A stretch of 23,029 nt of DNA from Candidatus Atribacter fermentans (GTDB lineage: Bacteria; Atribacterota; Atribacteria; Atribacterales; Atribacteraceae). This document shows, one piece after another, positions 16,128-23,029 of this stretch. The position numbers and the translations under genes are program-made. The stretch covers positions 1-23,029 of the forward strand of contig JAAYUT010000272.1 in NCBI GenBank assembly GCA_012517485.1, in the 5' to 3' direction. The number at the start of each line of letters is the position of its first letter. Position 1 is the stretch's first letter. Under the pieces are notes generated by a model. That model was not told the DNA's origin and ran no database searches. It was given only the letters and a program-made list of their open reading frames with translations.

Positions 16128-16507
16128 GATTTAAGCTCCTCTTGGACTGGAGTAAACGAGATCAAATCCAACGTTCTTTTTATTTCAGAAATTTTTTCAG
16201 CTGTTACAAAACTAATGGCAGCTCTTTTGGGAATACCAGCCTCTTCTAAAAGATGATTGATTCTATTCACTCTTCTTTGAGCAAATCGACTTCCGCTTTG
16301 ATGAAAGCAGCTATCAATGGGGCAGCCAACCAAGAAAACCAGGTCGCATTCTCCTTCTAAGGCTTCAAGGATGTCACTTTCTTTAATGCTCCCAAGACAG
16401 GGTACTTTAATAATTCTGGTTAATTCATGGTTGGTTGAATTTTCAGTGGTATATTTTATCATCGCTGGATAGCCACTTTTATCACAAGCGATTACCAATA
16501 TTTTCAA
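16124..16507 (-). CDS. MvhD-like protein with a missing cluster cysteine
   Basis: A 127-residue MvhD paralogue. VPCLGSIK (Cys37) and GCPIDSC (Cys62, Cys67) line up with the MvhD motifs, as does RFAQRRVNRINHLLEEAGIP after them. The first motif reads ACDKSGY, with Cys8 kept but the second cysteine of CxxC replaced by Ser11. The canonical copy at 9137-9574 has CHWC there. The cluster may be lost, altered or use Cys54. The start is TTG at 16507, with GGAG nine bases upstream. The stop overlaps metV as ATGA. It is probably an electron-transfer or structural adaptor between MetVF and the second HdrA-like pair. Confidence 0.8.
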   Translation of the reverse strand: MKILVIACDKSGYPAMIKYTTENSTNHELTRIIKVPCLGSIKESDILEALEGECDLVFLVGCPIDSCFHQSGSRFAQRRVNRINHLLEEAGIPKRAAISFVTAEKISEIKRTLDLISFTPVQEELKS

Positions 16508-16567
16508 TCTCCATCACTCCAAAAACAGGAATATTTAAAAACAGGAACGAGTGACTACAATCTAGTT

Positions 16568-18019
16568 TTATATTTTGCCGGAATTTTCACCAGCTCCTAT
16601 TATCTCTTTTCTAATTGAGTTTGGTTGGTCTTTTTCTAATTCAAGACCGTATAGTGTGATAGCGCTGGCTGGACAAGACGAAGCACATAAACCACAGAGA
16701 TGGCATTGTTCCCAATTGATTCTGGCTTTTTTTCTTTTTGACGACCCTTCAATGTCAATAGCACTCCAGGGGCAGGTACGAAGACAGGTCAAACAAAGAA
16801 CACACTTTTCTTCATCAACCATGGCTCGATTCTTCTCAGCGGTTACTCCTCGTTGGAAATAGTCAATGACTTCCTGGATAGCATAGTGAGTGTCCATAGT
16901 TAATTTATTGTCAGGAAGCTGATACCAACCATCGAGGGGCAAGCTATAGAGCGGAAAGTTTATGTTATTGGATGGCGATAAAGATGAAATCAGACGATCA
17001 CCGAAAAATATTTTGGTGAAGTCATAAGGAATGACTTTTTTTCCGGGAACCTTGACCAGCCAATCACTTAAAAATTTTTGAGAGATTCCATCCCGCTCAG
17101 TAATGAAGCTGACCCAACTTCCTCGCATATCCAAAGAGGGTTGAAGTGTCAAATGAGAAAAGTCGATTTTTTCAATGAGGACACCTACTTTTCGGCTTTC
17201 AAGGTATCTTCTTTCCAGATCATTTCCGGCAACAATAACTTCCCGACAAAGAATGAATACTTGTGCTTGATCTCTTTGAACCAAAAGCTGAGAGAGGTCA
17301 TAAAGAGTCAGCCAGGTTTCAACTGGCACCATACCTTCCGGGACTAGAAAAACCACAGTTTGCTTTCGAAAATTCCGCATGGAAACTTTATTTTTAAAAT
17401 CTTCGAGGAAAAGAACCTTTCGGGTCTCATTCACTTCATTGGGAATTGGATGGGAAAAAATCGTTTGAAATTCGGGAACAATCACTACCCCTCCTACTAT
17501 TGTTATTCCCGATTGTGATTCAATACAATATTGGATACCCTGACGTTTAATATGAAAGGGAGGGATAGGCCGGAAAATATCGAAACCAACATTCTGAAAT
17601 TCTTCGAGAATGGTCTCGTCGACTAAATTTCCTAAAATAGCGATCTTTTTCGTGAGTGGAAGATTGATTGCTTCAACCAGCTGTTCGGATAAAGGAGTAA
17701 GGATAACTTGGTGAAGGAATGAATTCCATAGATTCAATTTTTCACTCTCGAGGGATTCAGGTAGAAGTTCTTCTGGATAAGGAAAAACCAGTAAAGGATT
17801 AATATTTGAAAGAGCACAAATCCGAGCTATATTTTCTCGATATAGGAGAAGACTTTTTCCAGTAAATATGAACCGATCGTAATCCAATGGAAGATTATTC
17901 CCAAGTTCAGCCAAATGAAGCAAATGGACCCGAACCGGGAAATGAGTATCAATTTGATCTATCCAAGGCTTCATCCAAGACCGGGTATCGCCTAAAGAGA
18001 CGATAAGAACAGTCTTCAA
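16568..18019 (-). CDS. Degenerate HdrA C-terminal half with 2x[4Fe-4S] ferredoxin tail
   Basis: A 483-residue protein. Its C-terminus has two clear [4Fe-4S] motifs, CVLCLTCLRTCP (Cys406/409/412/416) and CHLCGLCASSCP (Cys439/442/445/449). The centre, around AQVFILCREVIVAGNDLERRY and VGVLIEKI, aligns by eye with the VYILYRDLRSYG...KYYREARNQGVVFI part of the giant HdrA. The QCVGSR cysteine block is gone (FLVPEGM in its place) and no FAD-binding GxGxxG is visible. So it looks like an HdrA second half that has lost flavin binding but kept the ferredoxin tail. The frame opens with TTG at 18058, but a TTG at 18019 has AAGGAGG eight bases upstream and is preferred. It follows the HdrA-like flavoprotein by 64 bases. 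Confidence 0.7.
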   Translation of the reverse strand: MKTVLIVSLGDTRSWMKPWIDQIDTHFPVRVHLLHLAELGNNLPLDYDRFIFTGKSLLLYRENIARICALSNINPLLVFPYPEELLPESLESEKLNLWNSFLHQVILTPLSEQLVEAINLPLTKKIAILGNLVDETILEEFQNVGFDIFRPIPPFHIKRQGIQYCIESQSGITIVGGVVIVPEFQTIFSHPIPNEVNETRKVLFLEDFKNKVSMRNFRKQTVVFLVPEGMVPVETWLTLYDLSQLLVQRDQAQVFILCREVIVAGNDLERRYLESRKVGVLIEKIDFSHLTLQPSLDMRGSWVSFITERDGISQKFLSDWLVKVPGKKVIPYDFTKIFFGDRLISSLSPSNNINFPLYSLPLDGWYQLPDNKLTMDTHYAIQEVIDYFQRGVTAEKNRAMVDEEKCVLCLTCLRTCPWSAIDIEGSSKRKKARINWEQCHLCGLCASSCPASAITLYGLELEKDQPNSIRKEIIGAGENSGKI

Positions 18020-18083
18020 GTTATTATCCTCCTTACCAGATTTGTCATCAAATGACAAAATTTTGAATATTTTAACATCCTTT

Positions 18084-19124
18084 TTATGATGTCACTTGTT
18101 GTAACTCTCTATGAACTGATAGAATTCGCTGTGCAATTCTTTTTCCATCTGAAATGGCTGTTTGAATATCTTTAGCTCCCGATGCCGTACCACATACGTA
18201 GATATTTTCTTGACTGGTTTTTCCATCCCCGTAGTCTTTTATAAAACCGGCATCGTCAATATTGACCCGAAGGATATCAGCTGCTTGTTTGGTTCCCGGG
18301 CTGGGGCTCATACCAACCGATAGAATAACGGCATCATATTCAACTCTGGTAACTTTTTGGTCATCTTCAAACATGAGAATCGGTTTTCCGTTTGATGATT
18401 CCACCCGATAAGGCATGTGACGGATGAGCCTCACCCTTTTTTCTGCAATATCGGCAAGCAATTCTTTCTTGACACCAAGGAGCTGGAGGTCCATATAATA
18501 CATATCAATCTGTAAATTGGGATATTGAAAAGCCAAATCCTCAGATATCCGGAGAGCATATCGACAACATACCTGGGAACAATACCCCCTTTTTTCTTTA
18601 AAATTTCTTGATCCTATACACTGGATGAAGGCGATTTTTTGATAGGTATGAAAAGCCTTGACCCCTTCCGAATTTAAATTCCTTTCAATTTCAATACCAG
18701 TATAGATATGAGGAAAAGTGCCATATCCGTATTGAGGAATTTGGTAGGCATCGAAAGGTTGAATACCGGTTGCAATTAATATTGAATGGGTAATTATCGA
18801 TCGTCCGCTTTTGAAGAGAAGATGATAGTTCCCATTTTCTTTAAACATGGAAGTGAGTTGTTGTCCAAGCATAAGGTCAAAGGGAAAAGATGAGAAATCT
18901 CCCAAGTCTCGTCGTAATTGAATCCCATGACAAACGCCACAATACAAGCATATATCAGTAGCCTTACATCCCAATTGCCAAGCTAACCCTCCTACTCGCT
19001 CTTCTGATTCTACAACCACTCCCTTTAAGGAAGGGTTCAAAATCCGAGCAGCAGCTAAACCAGCAACACCAGCACCTAAGATAGCGATGTCATAGAGGGG
19101 ATTAGAAGAGACCAATCGGTTCAT
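18084..19124 (-). CDS. Short HdrA-like FAD protein
   Basis: A 346-residue flavoprotein matching the first FAD region of HdrA. The dinucleotide-binding motif is LGAGVAG (16-22), with GGLAWQLGC near residue 45. A cysteine cluster at 53/59/62/65 takes the place of the HdrA-specific [4Fe-4S] motif. IQCIGSR (Cys169) is followed by YCSQVCCRYA (Cys182/186/187). A second nucleotide-binding stretch ends in IYVCGTASGAKDIQTA. There is no ferredoxin domain; that part is in the next gene, so the pair looks like an HdrA split into two polypeptides. The ATG at 19124 overlaps the fhs stop as TAATG, so it depends on fhs translation. Confidence 0.8.
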   Translation of the reverse strand: MNRLVSSNPLYDIAILGAGVAGLAAARILNPSLKGVVVESEERVGGLAWQLGCKATDICLYCGVCHGIQLRRDLGDFSSFPFDLMLGQQLTSMFKENGNYHLLFKSGRSIITHSILIATGIQPFDAYQIPQYGYGTFPHIYTGIEIERNLNSEGVKAFHTYQKIAFIQCIGSRNFKEKRGYCSQVCCRYALRISEDLAFQYPNLQIDMYYMDLQLLGVKKELLADIAEKRVRLIRHMPYRVESSNGKPILMFEDDQKVTRVEYDAVILSVGMSPSPGTKQAADILRVNIDDAGFIKDYGDGKTSQENIYVCGTASGAKDIQTAISDGKRIAQRILSVHRELQQVTS

Positions 19125-20818
19125 TAGAAGAGTCCCACCACATTTCCATCTTCATCGAAATCGACCGCATTTCCTGCAGGTACGGAAGGAAGACCAGGCA
19201 TGGTTCTCATCTCACCACAAAGTGGATAAAGGAAACCAGCTCCAATAGAGGGTCGAATATCGCGAATTGGTAATTTGAAACCCCTCGGACGACCTAACAG
19301 TTTAGGATCATGGGAAAGTGAAAGATGAGTTTTTGCCATGCAAATTGGTAAATTATCCCATCCCATTTCGGTGAACAATTTAATTTTTTTCTCAGCTTCA
19401 CTTTCATAGACCACACCATCGGCACCGTAGATTTTAGTCGCAATAGTATGGATTTTGTCTTTGATTGGGATATCAAGCGGATAAAGGAATTGGAAGTTCC
19501 CGCCATTTTCACAAGCCTGAACAACTGCATGGGCTAAATCTTTTCCTCCTTCTCCACCCTTCGCCCATACTTCTGAAACAACCGCATCAAAGGCACCATT
19601 TTCTATAGAAATTTTTCTCACGGTCTCAATCTCATTATGAGTATCGGAGGTAAAGGCATTAATAGCGACGATTACTGGTATACCAAAATATCGGGCATTT
19701 TCGATCTGCTTAATTAAATTTTCTGAGCCCTTGGTCACAGCTTCTATATCTTCTTGAGCTAAACCAGGATCGAGTGGTTTCCCAGGTACGACTTTATATT
19801 TACCACTATGCATTTTTAAAGCTCGAATAGAACACACCATAACGACGCAATTCGGTTTGAGTCCACTATAGCGACATTTGATATCCATAAACTTTTCCAT
19901 ACCACAATCAGCACCGAAACCACTCTCAGTTATTACATAATCAGCTAATCGAATTGCGATTTGGTCGGCTATAATAGAACTGTTCCCATGAGCGATGTTC
20001 GCAAAAGGTCCAGCGTGAACCAGACAGGGAGTATTTTCTAATGTTTGAATTAAATTTGGTTTAATTGCATCTTTCATTAATACTGCCATTGAACCGGCAC
20101 ATTTTAAATCGTCTGCGGTAATCGGTTTTTTCTTTTTGTTATATCCAATAACTATACGTCCCAATCGTTTACGTATATCCGATTTATCAGTAGTGAGAGC
20201 TAAAATAGCCATAACCTCAGAAGCAACTGAAATATCAAAACTTGATTCACGGGGAACCCCATTTTCTTTTCCACCTAAGCCTATGATAATCTTTCGAAGT
20301 GATCGATCGCTCACGTCAACGACCCGTGGCCAGCTTATCGTGTACGGATCAATATCCAACTCATTTCCATGATGAAGATGATTATCGATAAAAGCAGCAA
20401 GAAGATTATGAGCTAAAGATACAGCATGTGTATCTCCGGTTAGATGGAGATTAAAATCCTCCATGGGAATAACTTGAGAATATCCACCGCCAGCAGCCCC
20501 TCCTTTAATTCCAAACACTGGACCGAGAGAAGGTTGCCGAATGCAAACGATATTCTTTTTTCCAATGGCATTTAAACCCATAGCTAAACCAATGGTGGTA
20601 ACTGTTTTTCCTTCTCCTAATGGAGTTGGAGTAATAGCCGTTACATCAATATATTTTCCGAGCGGTCGATCGTGAAGTTTATCCAAAACATTGAGAGAGA
20701 TTTTGGCTTTATACTTTCCATAGAGTTCATAGTCATCGTCATTTAAGCCAATACAACTCGCTATTTCTGAAATTGGTTTCATCGTTGAACGCTGGGCGAT
20801 TTCGAGATCGCTCATCAT
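19124..20818 (-). CDS. fhs: Formate-tetrahydrofolate ligase (Fhs)
   Basis: Joins formate and THF at the cost of ATP to give 10-formyl-THF, or runs in reverse to make ATP; it also feeds purine synthesis. The 564-residue length and motifs are typical: P-loop TPLGEGKT (65-72), QPSLGPVFGIKGGAAGGGYSQ near residue 94, FNLHLTGD near residue 122, and the C-terminal RPSIGAGFLYPLCGEM segment. Two adjacent ATGs, at 20818 and 20815, are both possible starts; a GGGGG run lies 9 to 12 bases upstream. It is the first gene after the palindromic terminator and probably heads the long one-carbon operon. The leader (20825-20894) is extremely AT-rich with no single convincing promoter. Confidence 0.96.
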   Translation of the reverse strand: MMSDLEIAQRSTMKPISEIASCIGLNDDDYELYGKYKAKISLNVLDKLHDRPLGKYIDVTAITPTPLGEGKTVTTIGLAMGLNAIGKKNIVCIRQPSLGPVFGIKGGAAGGGYSQVIPMEDFNLHLTGDTHAVSLAHNLLAAFIDNHLHHGNELDIDPYTISWPRVVDVSDRSLRKIIIGLGGKENGVPRESSFDISVASEVMAILALTTDKSDIRKRLGRIVIGYNKKKKPITADDLKCAGSMAVLMKDAIKPNLIQTLENTPCLVHAGPFANIAHGNSSIIADQIAIRLADYVITESGFGADCGMEKFMDIKCRYSGLKPNCVVMVCSIRALKMHSGKYKVVPGKPLDPGLAQEDIEAVTKGSENLIKQIENARYFGIPVIVAINAFTSDTHNEIETVRKISIENGAFDAVVSEVWAKGGEGGKDLAHAVVQACENGGNFQFLYPLDIPIKDKIHTIATKIYGADGVVYESEAEKKIKLFTEMGWDNLPICMAKTHLSLSHDPKLLGRPRGFKLPIRDIRPSIGAGFLYPLCGEMRTMPGLPSVPAGNAVDFDEDGNVVGLF

Positions 20819-20894
20819 AATTGGAATCCCCCTTTAAAAATTAATAAAGAATTTGAATTATTTATTAAATAAAATAATTAATTAATTTAGGATT

Positions 20895-20924
20895 AAAAAA
20901 AGGGTGGAATTCCACCCTTTTTTT
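20895..20924. terminator. Perfect palindromic bidirectional terminator
   Basis: A perfect 30-base palindrome: seven A, GGGTGGAA, then its complement TTCCACCC and seven T. It overlaps the stop codon of the corrinoid protein gene and ends transcription from it. Being symmetrical, it could act in both directions. It marks the boundary between the corrinoid gene and the fhs-led operon, so fhs should have its own promoter in 20819-20894. Confidence 0.9.
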
Positions 20925-21564
20925 AGGAGATACCTAAAAGTTCTTTGGCTTTGTCAACAGCTGAAGCGGCATCAGGTGCATAACCATCAGCACCGACTTC
21001 ATCTGTAAATTTCTGCGTAACAGGAGCTCCTCCAATTAATACTTTTACATTATTTCTAACTCCAGCCTCTTGGAAAGCCTTAATATTTTCTCTGATTTGG
21101 ACCATGGTGGTGGTTAATAAAGCCGACATACCGACAACTTGAGGATGGTTTTCTTTAACTGCTTGGATAAACTTTTCGGCCGGTACATCAATGCCAAGAT
21201 CGATGATTTCAAAACCAGCTCCTTCCATCATCATAGCGACTAAATTTTTCCCAATATCATGAAGGTCTCCCTTTACCGTACCAATGATCATTTTTGCTAC
21301 CGGCTCGACTCCACTTTCAGCTAATTTTGGTTTTAAAATCTCCATACCGGCTTTCATAGCACGGGCAGCAATTAAGACTTCAGGAACATAGATTTCATTG
21401 GCTTTAAATTTCACGCCAACTTCGCTCATTCCCTTGATAAGACCATCGTTTAAAATTTCAGAAGGTTTAAGACCTTCTGTCAAAGCTTTACTGGTTAGTT
21501 CGGCTACTGCTTTCGCATTCCCAGCAAATAATTCTTTTGCAAGTTGTTCTAATACTTCCGCCAT
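20923..21564 (-). CDS. Corrinoid methyl-carrier protein (MtaC/MtbC/MttC family)
   Basis: A 213-residue cobalamin protein that carries a methyl group between methyltransferases. Residues 1-85 form the helical cap domain (B12-binding-2 type). The Rossmann domain follows, with GTVKGDLHDIGKNL: Asp100, His102 and Gly105 of the DxHxxG motif, His102 being the axial cobalt ligand. MSALLTTTM near residue 145 and GGAPVT near residue 178 complete the B12 pocket. GAGGGAGGG lies before the ATG at 21564. It stands alone between a promoter and a terminator. No MtaB/MttB/MtgB-type substrate methyltransferase is adjacent, so the methyl donor cannot be read from context. The AcsE-type enzyme at 4219-5019 is a likely partner for transfer to or from THF. 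Confidence 0.9.
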   Translation of the reverse strand: MAEVLEQLAKELFAGNAKAVAELTSKALTEGLKPSEILNDGLIKGMSEVGVKFKANEIYVPEVLIAARAMKAGMEILKPKLAESGVEPVAKMIIGTVKGDLHDIGKNLVAMMMEGAGFEIIDLGIDVPAEKFIQAVKENHPQVVGMSALLTTTMVQIRENIKAFQEAGVRNNVKVLIGGAPVTQKFTDEVGADGYAPDAASAVDKAKELLGIS

Positions 21565-21620
21565 GAATGACCCTCCCTCAAAAAGTAATGCTCACATTTT
21601 AACAAAAAGAGAAATAAAAA

Positions 21621-21649
21621 TCTATAATTTATCTTTTAAAATTTAACAA
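21621..21649 (-). promoter_or_regulatory. Putative sigma-70-type promoter for the corrinoid gene
   Basis: On the minus strand TTGTTA (21649-21644) is separated by 17 bases from TATAGA (21626-21621), some 57 bases before the ATG. The match is fair at -35 (TTGACA) and weak in the last two bases of -10. The whole divergent gap is AT-rich, so chance matches are possible. The opposite-facing channel gene starts at 21714, so the two promoters must lie within about 150 bases and could be co-regulated. Confidence 0.4.
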
Positions 21650-21713
21650 TCTATTATATTATCTATTTAAGTAATTAACGTCTTTAATAATTTTCCTAAA
21701 AGGAGTGAAAAAT

Positions 21714-22490
21714 GTGGAAACAGATCATGAAACTTTTATTCAGTGGTGTCATGGAAAAGCTCACAAAAGATTTTTGCCCCTTTTTTTGAGTTCAATTTTG
21801 GCTGGTGCCTATATTGGTTTTGCATCTCAACTTTTTACCCTGATAACGGTTTCATCAGGACTATCTTATGGAATCAGTCAAATATTGGGTGGTTTGATAT
21901 TCTCGGTGGGTTTAATTTTTGTTGTTTTGGGGAAAGTCGATCTCTTTACAGGAAATTGTCTGCTTTCTTATTCCTGTTATAATTCAATTTCATCTTGGAT
22001 TTTCACTTTGAAAAACTGGGTCATAGTTTATATTGGTAATTTTATTGGTGCTCTTCTTTTAGTTGGCCTTTATCATACTTCCGGATTGCTTACTTCTGGT
22101 CAAGGAGTCATAGCCGAAAGAGCCTATGCCATTGCCAATACGAAGATGAATCTTGCTTTTGTTCCTGCTTTAAGTCGGGGGATTTTATGCAATTGGTTAG
22201 TTTGTTTTGCAGTCTTACTTTGTATTTATTCAGAAAATAATTTGACCAAGTTATTGGTTATACCAGCACCAATATTAACATTTGTAGCATTGGGATACGA
22301 ACACAGTATTGCTAATATGTATTTTTTACCAGCCGGTATCATCGCTCAAAGATATATTTCTGTAGAAAAACTCTTAAACTGGGGTGGAATTTTCCGAAAC
22401 CTCTTACCAGTTACTTTAGGGAATATTATTGGTGGAATCATCTTTGTTAGTCTTTTTTATTGGATTATTCAAGGAAAGTCGGTAAAGTAA
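21714..22490 (+). CDS. Formate/nitrite transporter family channel
   Basis: Integral membrane channel of the FNT family (FocA, NirC, FdhC), about 258 residues with six predicted hydrophobic segments. The family motifs are present: VDLFTGNCLLSY in the first half, ALSRGILCNWLVCFAV in the middle, GYEHSIANMY (the His in the pore) near residue 200, and NLLPVTLGNIIGGIIFV near the end. The frame opens at GTG 21705, but AAAAGGAG ends on that codon. The GTG at 21714 is 8 bases beyond it and is preferred. It is divergent from the corrinoid gene and close to fhs, so formate is the most probable substrate; nitrite and hydrosulfide cannot be excluded. Confidence 0.9.
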   Translation: METDHETFIQWCHGKAHKRFLPLFLSSILAGAYIGFASQLFTLITVSSGLSYGISQILGGLIFSVGLIFVVLGKVDLFTGNCLLSYSCYNSISSWIFTLKNWVIVYIGNFIGALLLVGLYHTSGLLTSGQGVIAERAYAIANTKMNLAFVPALSRGILCNWLVCFAVLLCIYSENNLTKLLVIPAPILTFVALGYEHSIANMYFLPAGIIAQRYISVEKLLNWGGIFRNLLPVTLGNIIGGIIFVSLFYWIIQGKSVK

Positions 22491-22565
22491 CGAAAAGCAT
22501 TGAGTAAATAACAAGCATAGTTTATTAACTTAAAAAATATTTTGAAATCAGGAGTTTAAAATAAT

Positions 22566-22603
22566 AAAAAAAGCGTCTGAATTGAAAATCAGACACTTTT
22601 TTT
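22566..22603. terminator. Terminator between the convergent channel and NifU-like genes
   Basis: A run of seven A, then a stem GTCTGA (575-580 within the 22 kb block) pairing with TCAGAC (589-594) over an ATTGAAAA loop, then seven T. One C-A mismatch separates the stem from the A/T arms. It serves the plus-strand channel and, in reverse, the minus-strand NifU-like gene, which stops at 22620. Confidence 0.85.
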
Positions 22604-22619
22604 ACAATTCAATCTTGGT

Positions 22620-22841
22620 TTATTGGGCCTGGATAACCGATACCACTTCTGGAACTTCTTCTTTTACAACCCGTTCAATACCGTCTTTGAGTGTCATCAT
22701 CGACATTGGACAACAGCTACACATTCCTTTTAATCGAACCTTGACAACACCATCAACGATATCGACCAATTCAACATCTCCACCTTCCATGCGGAGATAC
22801 CCTCTCACCTTTTCTAAGGCTTTTTCAACTTTTTCTCTCAT
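22620..22841 (-). CDS. Small NifU C-terminal (Nfu) domain protein
   Basis: A 73-residue stand-alone Nfu domain, an iron-sulfur cluster carrier or scaffold. The pattern is EKVRGYLRMEGGDVELVD, then VKVRLKGMCSCCPMSMMTLKDGIE, with the CxxC cysteines at about positions 41 and 44 (CSCC gives an extra neighbour), then a C-terminal strand (VVSVIQ). This is the usual size for bacterial mini-Nfu proteins. GAGGAGG lies before the ATG at 22841. It follows the probable glyA by 77 bases in the same direction. With so many [4Fe-4S] proteins in the window, a role in cluster delivery is plausible but not specific. Confidence 0.88.
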   Translation of the reverse strand: MREKVEKALEKVRGYLRMEGGDVELVDIVDGVVKVRLKGMCSCCPMSMMTLKDGIERVVKEEVPEVVSVIQAQ

Positions 22842-22918
22842 CTGGATAAACCTCCTCGCTTGCGAATCCTTGATTCAATTTGCTTGACCATGAATTTTTA
22901 AACCAAAATCTCTTTCAT

Positions 22919-23029
22919 CTATTCCGGAACCTCGAGATCAGGATAGAGTGGGAATTGATGACACAGTTGATTCACTTCATGGCCAATTCTTTCGAGTGCC
23001 AGTATATCATTTTTTGATTGAAAAGTGCG
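22919..23029 (-). CDS. glyA: C-terminal end of serine hydroxymethyltransferase (partial)
   Basis: Only the last 36 residues are inside the window; the gene runs off the right edge. The minus-strand frame reads ...ALERIGHEVNQLCHQFPLYPDL before a TAG at 22921-22919. The V-x-x-L-C-x-x-FPLYP ending is characteristic of GlyA, which makes methylene-THF from serine (or glycine cleavage products). The identification rests on this short tail and on the folate context, so it is moderate. No other gene type with this ending comes to mind. Confidence 0.65.
   Translation of the reverse strand, partial: RTFQSKNDILALERIGHEVNQLCHQFPLYPDLEVPE

Noticed and set aside
21712..21790. ATG at 21712 as the channel start
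   Set aside because: It is in a different frame and reaches a stop soon after; the GTG at 21714 continues into the FNT protein.

Overview
The window reads as a piece of chromosome from a strictly anaerobic, fairly AT-rich bacterium that runs folate-dependent one-carbon chemistry of the Wood-Ljungdahl type. Almost everything lies on the minus strand. The only clear plus-strand gene is a formate/nitrite-type channel at 21714-22490. Gene content (Fhs, MetF/MetV with HdrA/HdrC/MvhD, a corrinoid methyl carrier, a methyl-THF methyltransferase, many ferredoxin-type clusters, no oxygen metabolism) suits an acetogen, a syntroph or a methyl-group fermenter. Atribacterota or a Firmicutes-like acetogen are my guesses at lineage, from gene style only. 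No CODH/ACS, FolD or formate dehydrogenase is in the window, so a complete Wood-Ljungdahl pathway is not shown here.

Layout from left to right. 1-390 has no gene but several dispersed palindromic repeats. 391-3950 is a minus-strand purine unit: an unrecognised 125-residue protein, then purS, purQ and purL. 3951-4218 is intergenic, with a likely promoter for the purine unit and a second family of repeats. 4219-20818 is one dense minus-strand run of 13 genes, most of them overlapping or a few bases apart. In transcription order they are fhs, an HdrA-like flavoprotein, a degenerate HdrA/ferredoxin protein, an MvhD-like protein, metV, metF, hdrC, a giant composite hdrA, mvhD, three Flox-like NAD(H) dehydrogenase subunits, folC and a methyl-THF:corrinoid methyltransferase. 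A perfect palindromic terminator separates this run from the corrinoid protein gene (20923-21564). The corrinoid gene is divergent from the formate/nitrite channel. A second terminator separates the channel from a small NifU-like gene, and the 3' end of a probable glyA runs off the right edge.

How the genes fit together (inference from families and order): the channel moves formate and Fhs links formate to THF. MetF/MetV interconvert methylene- and methyl-THF. The methyltransferase and the corrinoid protein pass the methyl group to or from cobalamin. The Flox-like subunits, MvhD, HdrA and HdrC look like an NADH-linked, probably flavin-bifurcating electron module attached to MetVF. GlyA, FolC and the purine genes use or maintain the same folate pool. 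The most unusual points are the roughly 1,500-residue HdrA with a glutamate-synthase/NfnB-like insertion, a second HdrA split over two genes and partly degenerate, an MvhD paralogue missing one cluster cysteine, and an hdrC with no hdrB beside it.
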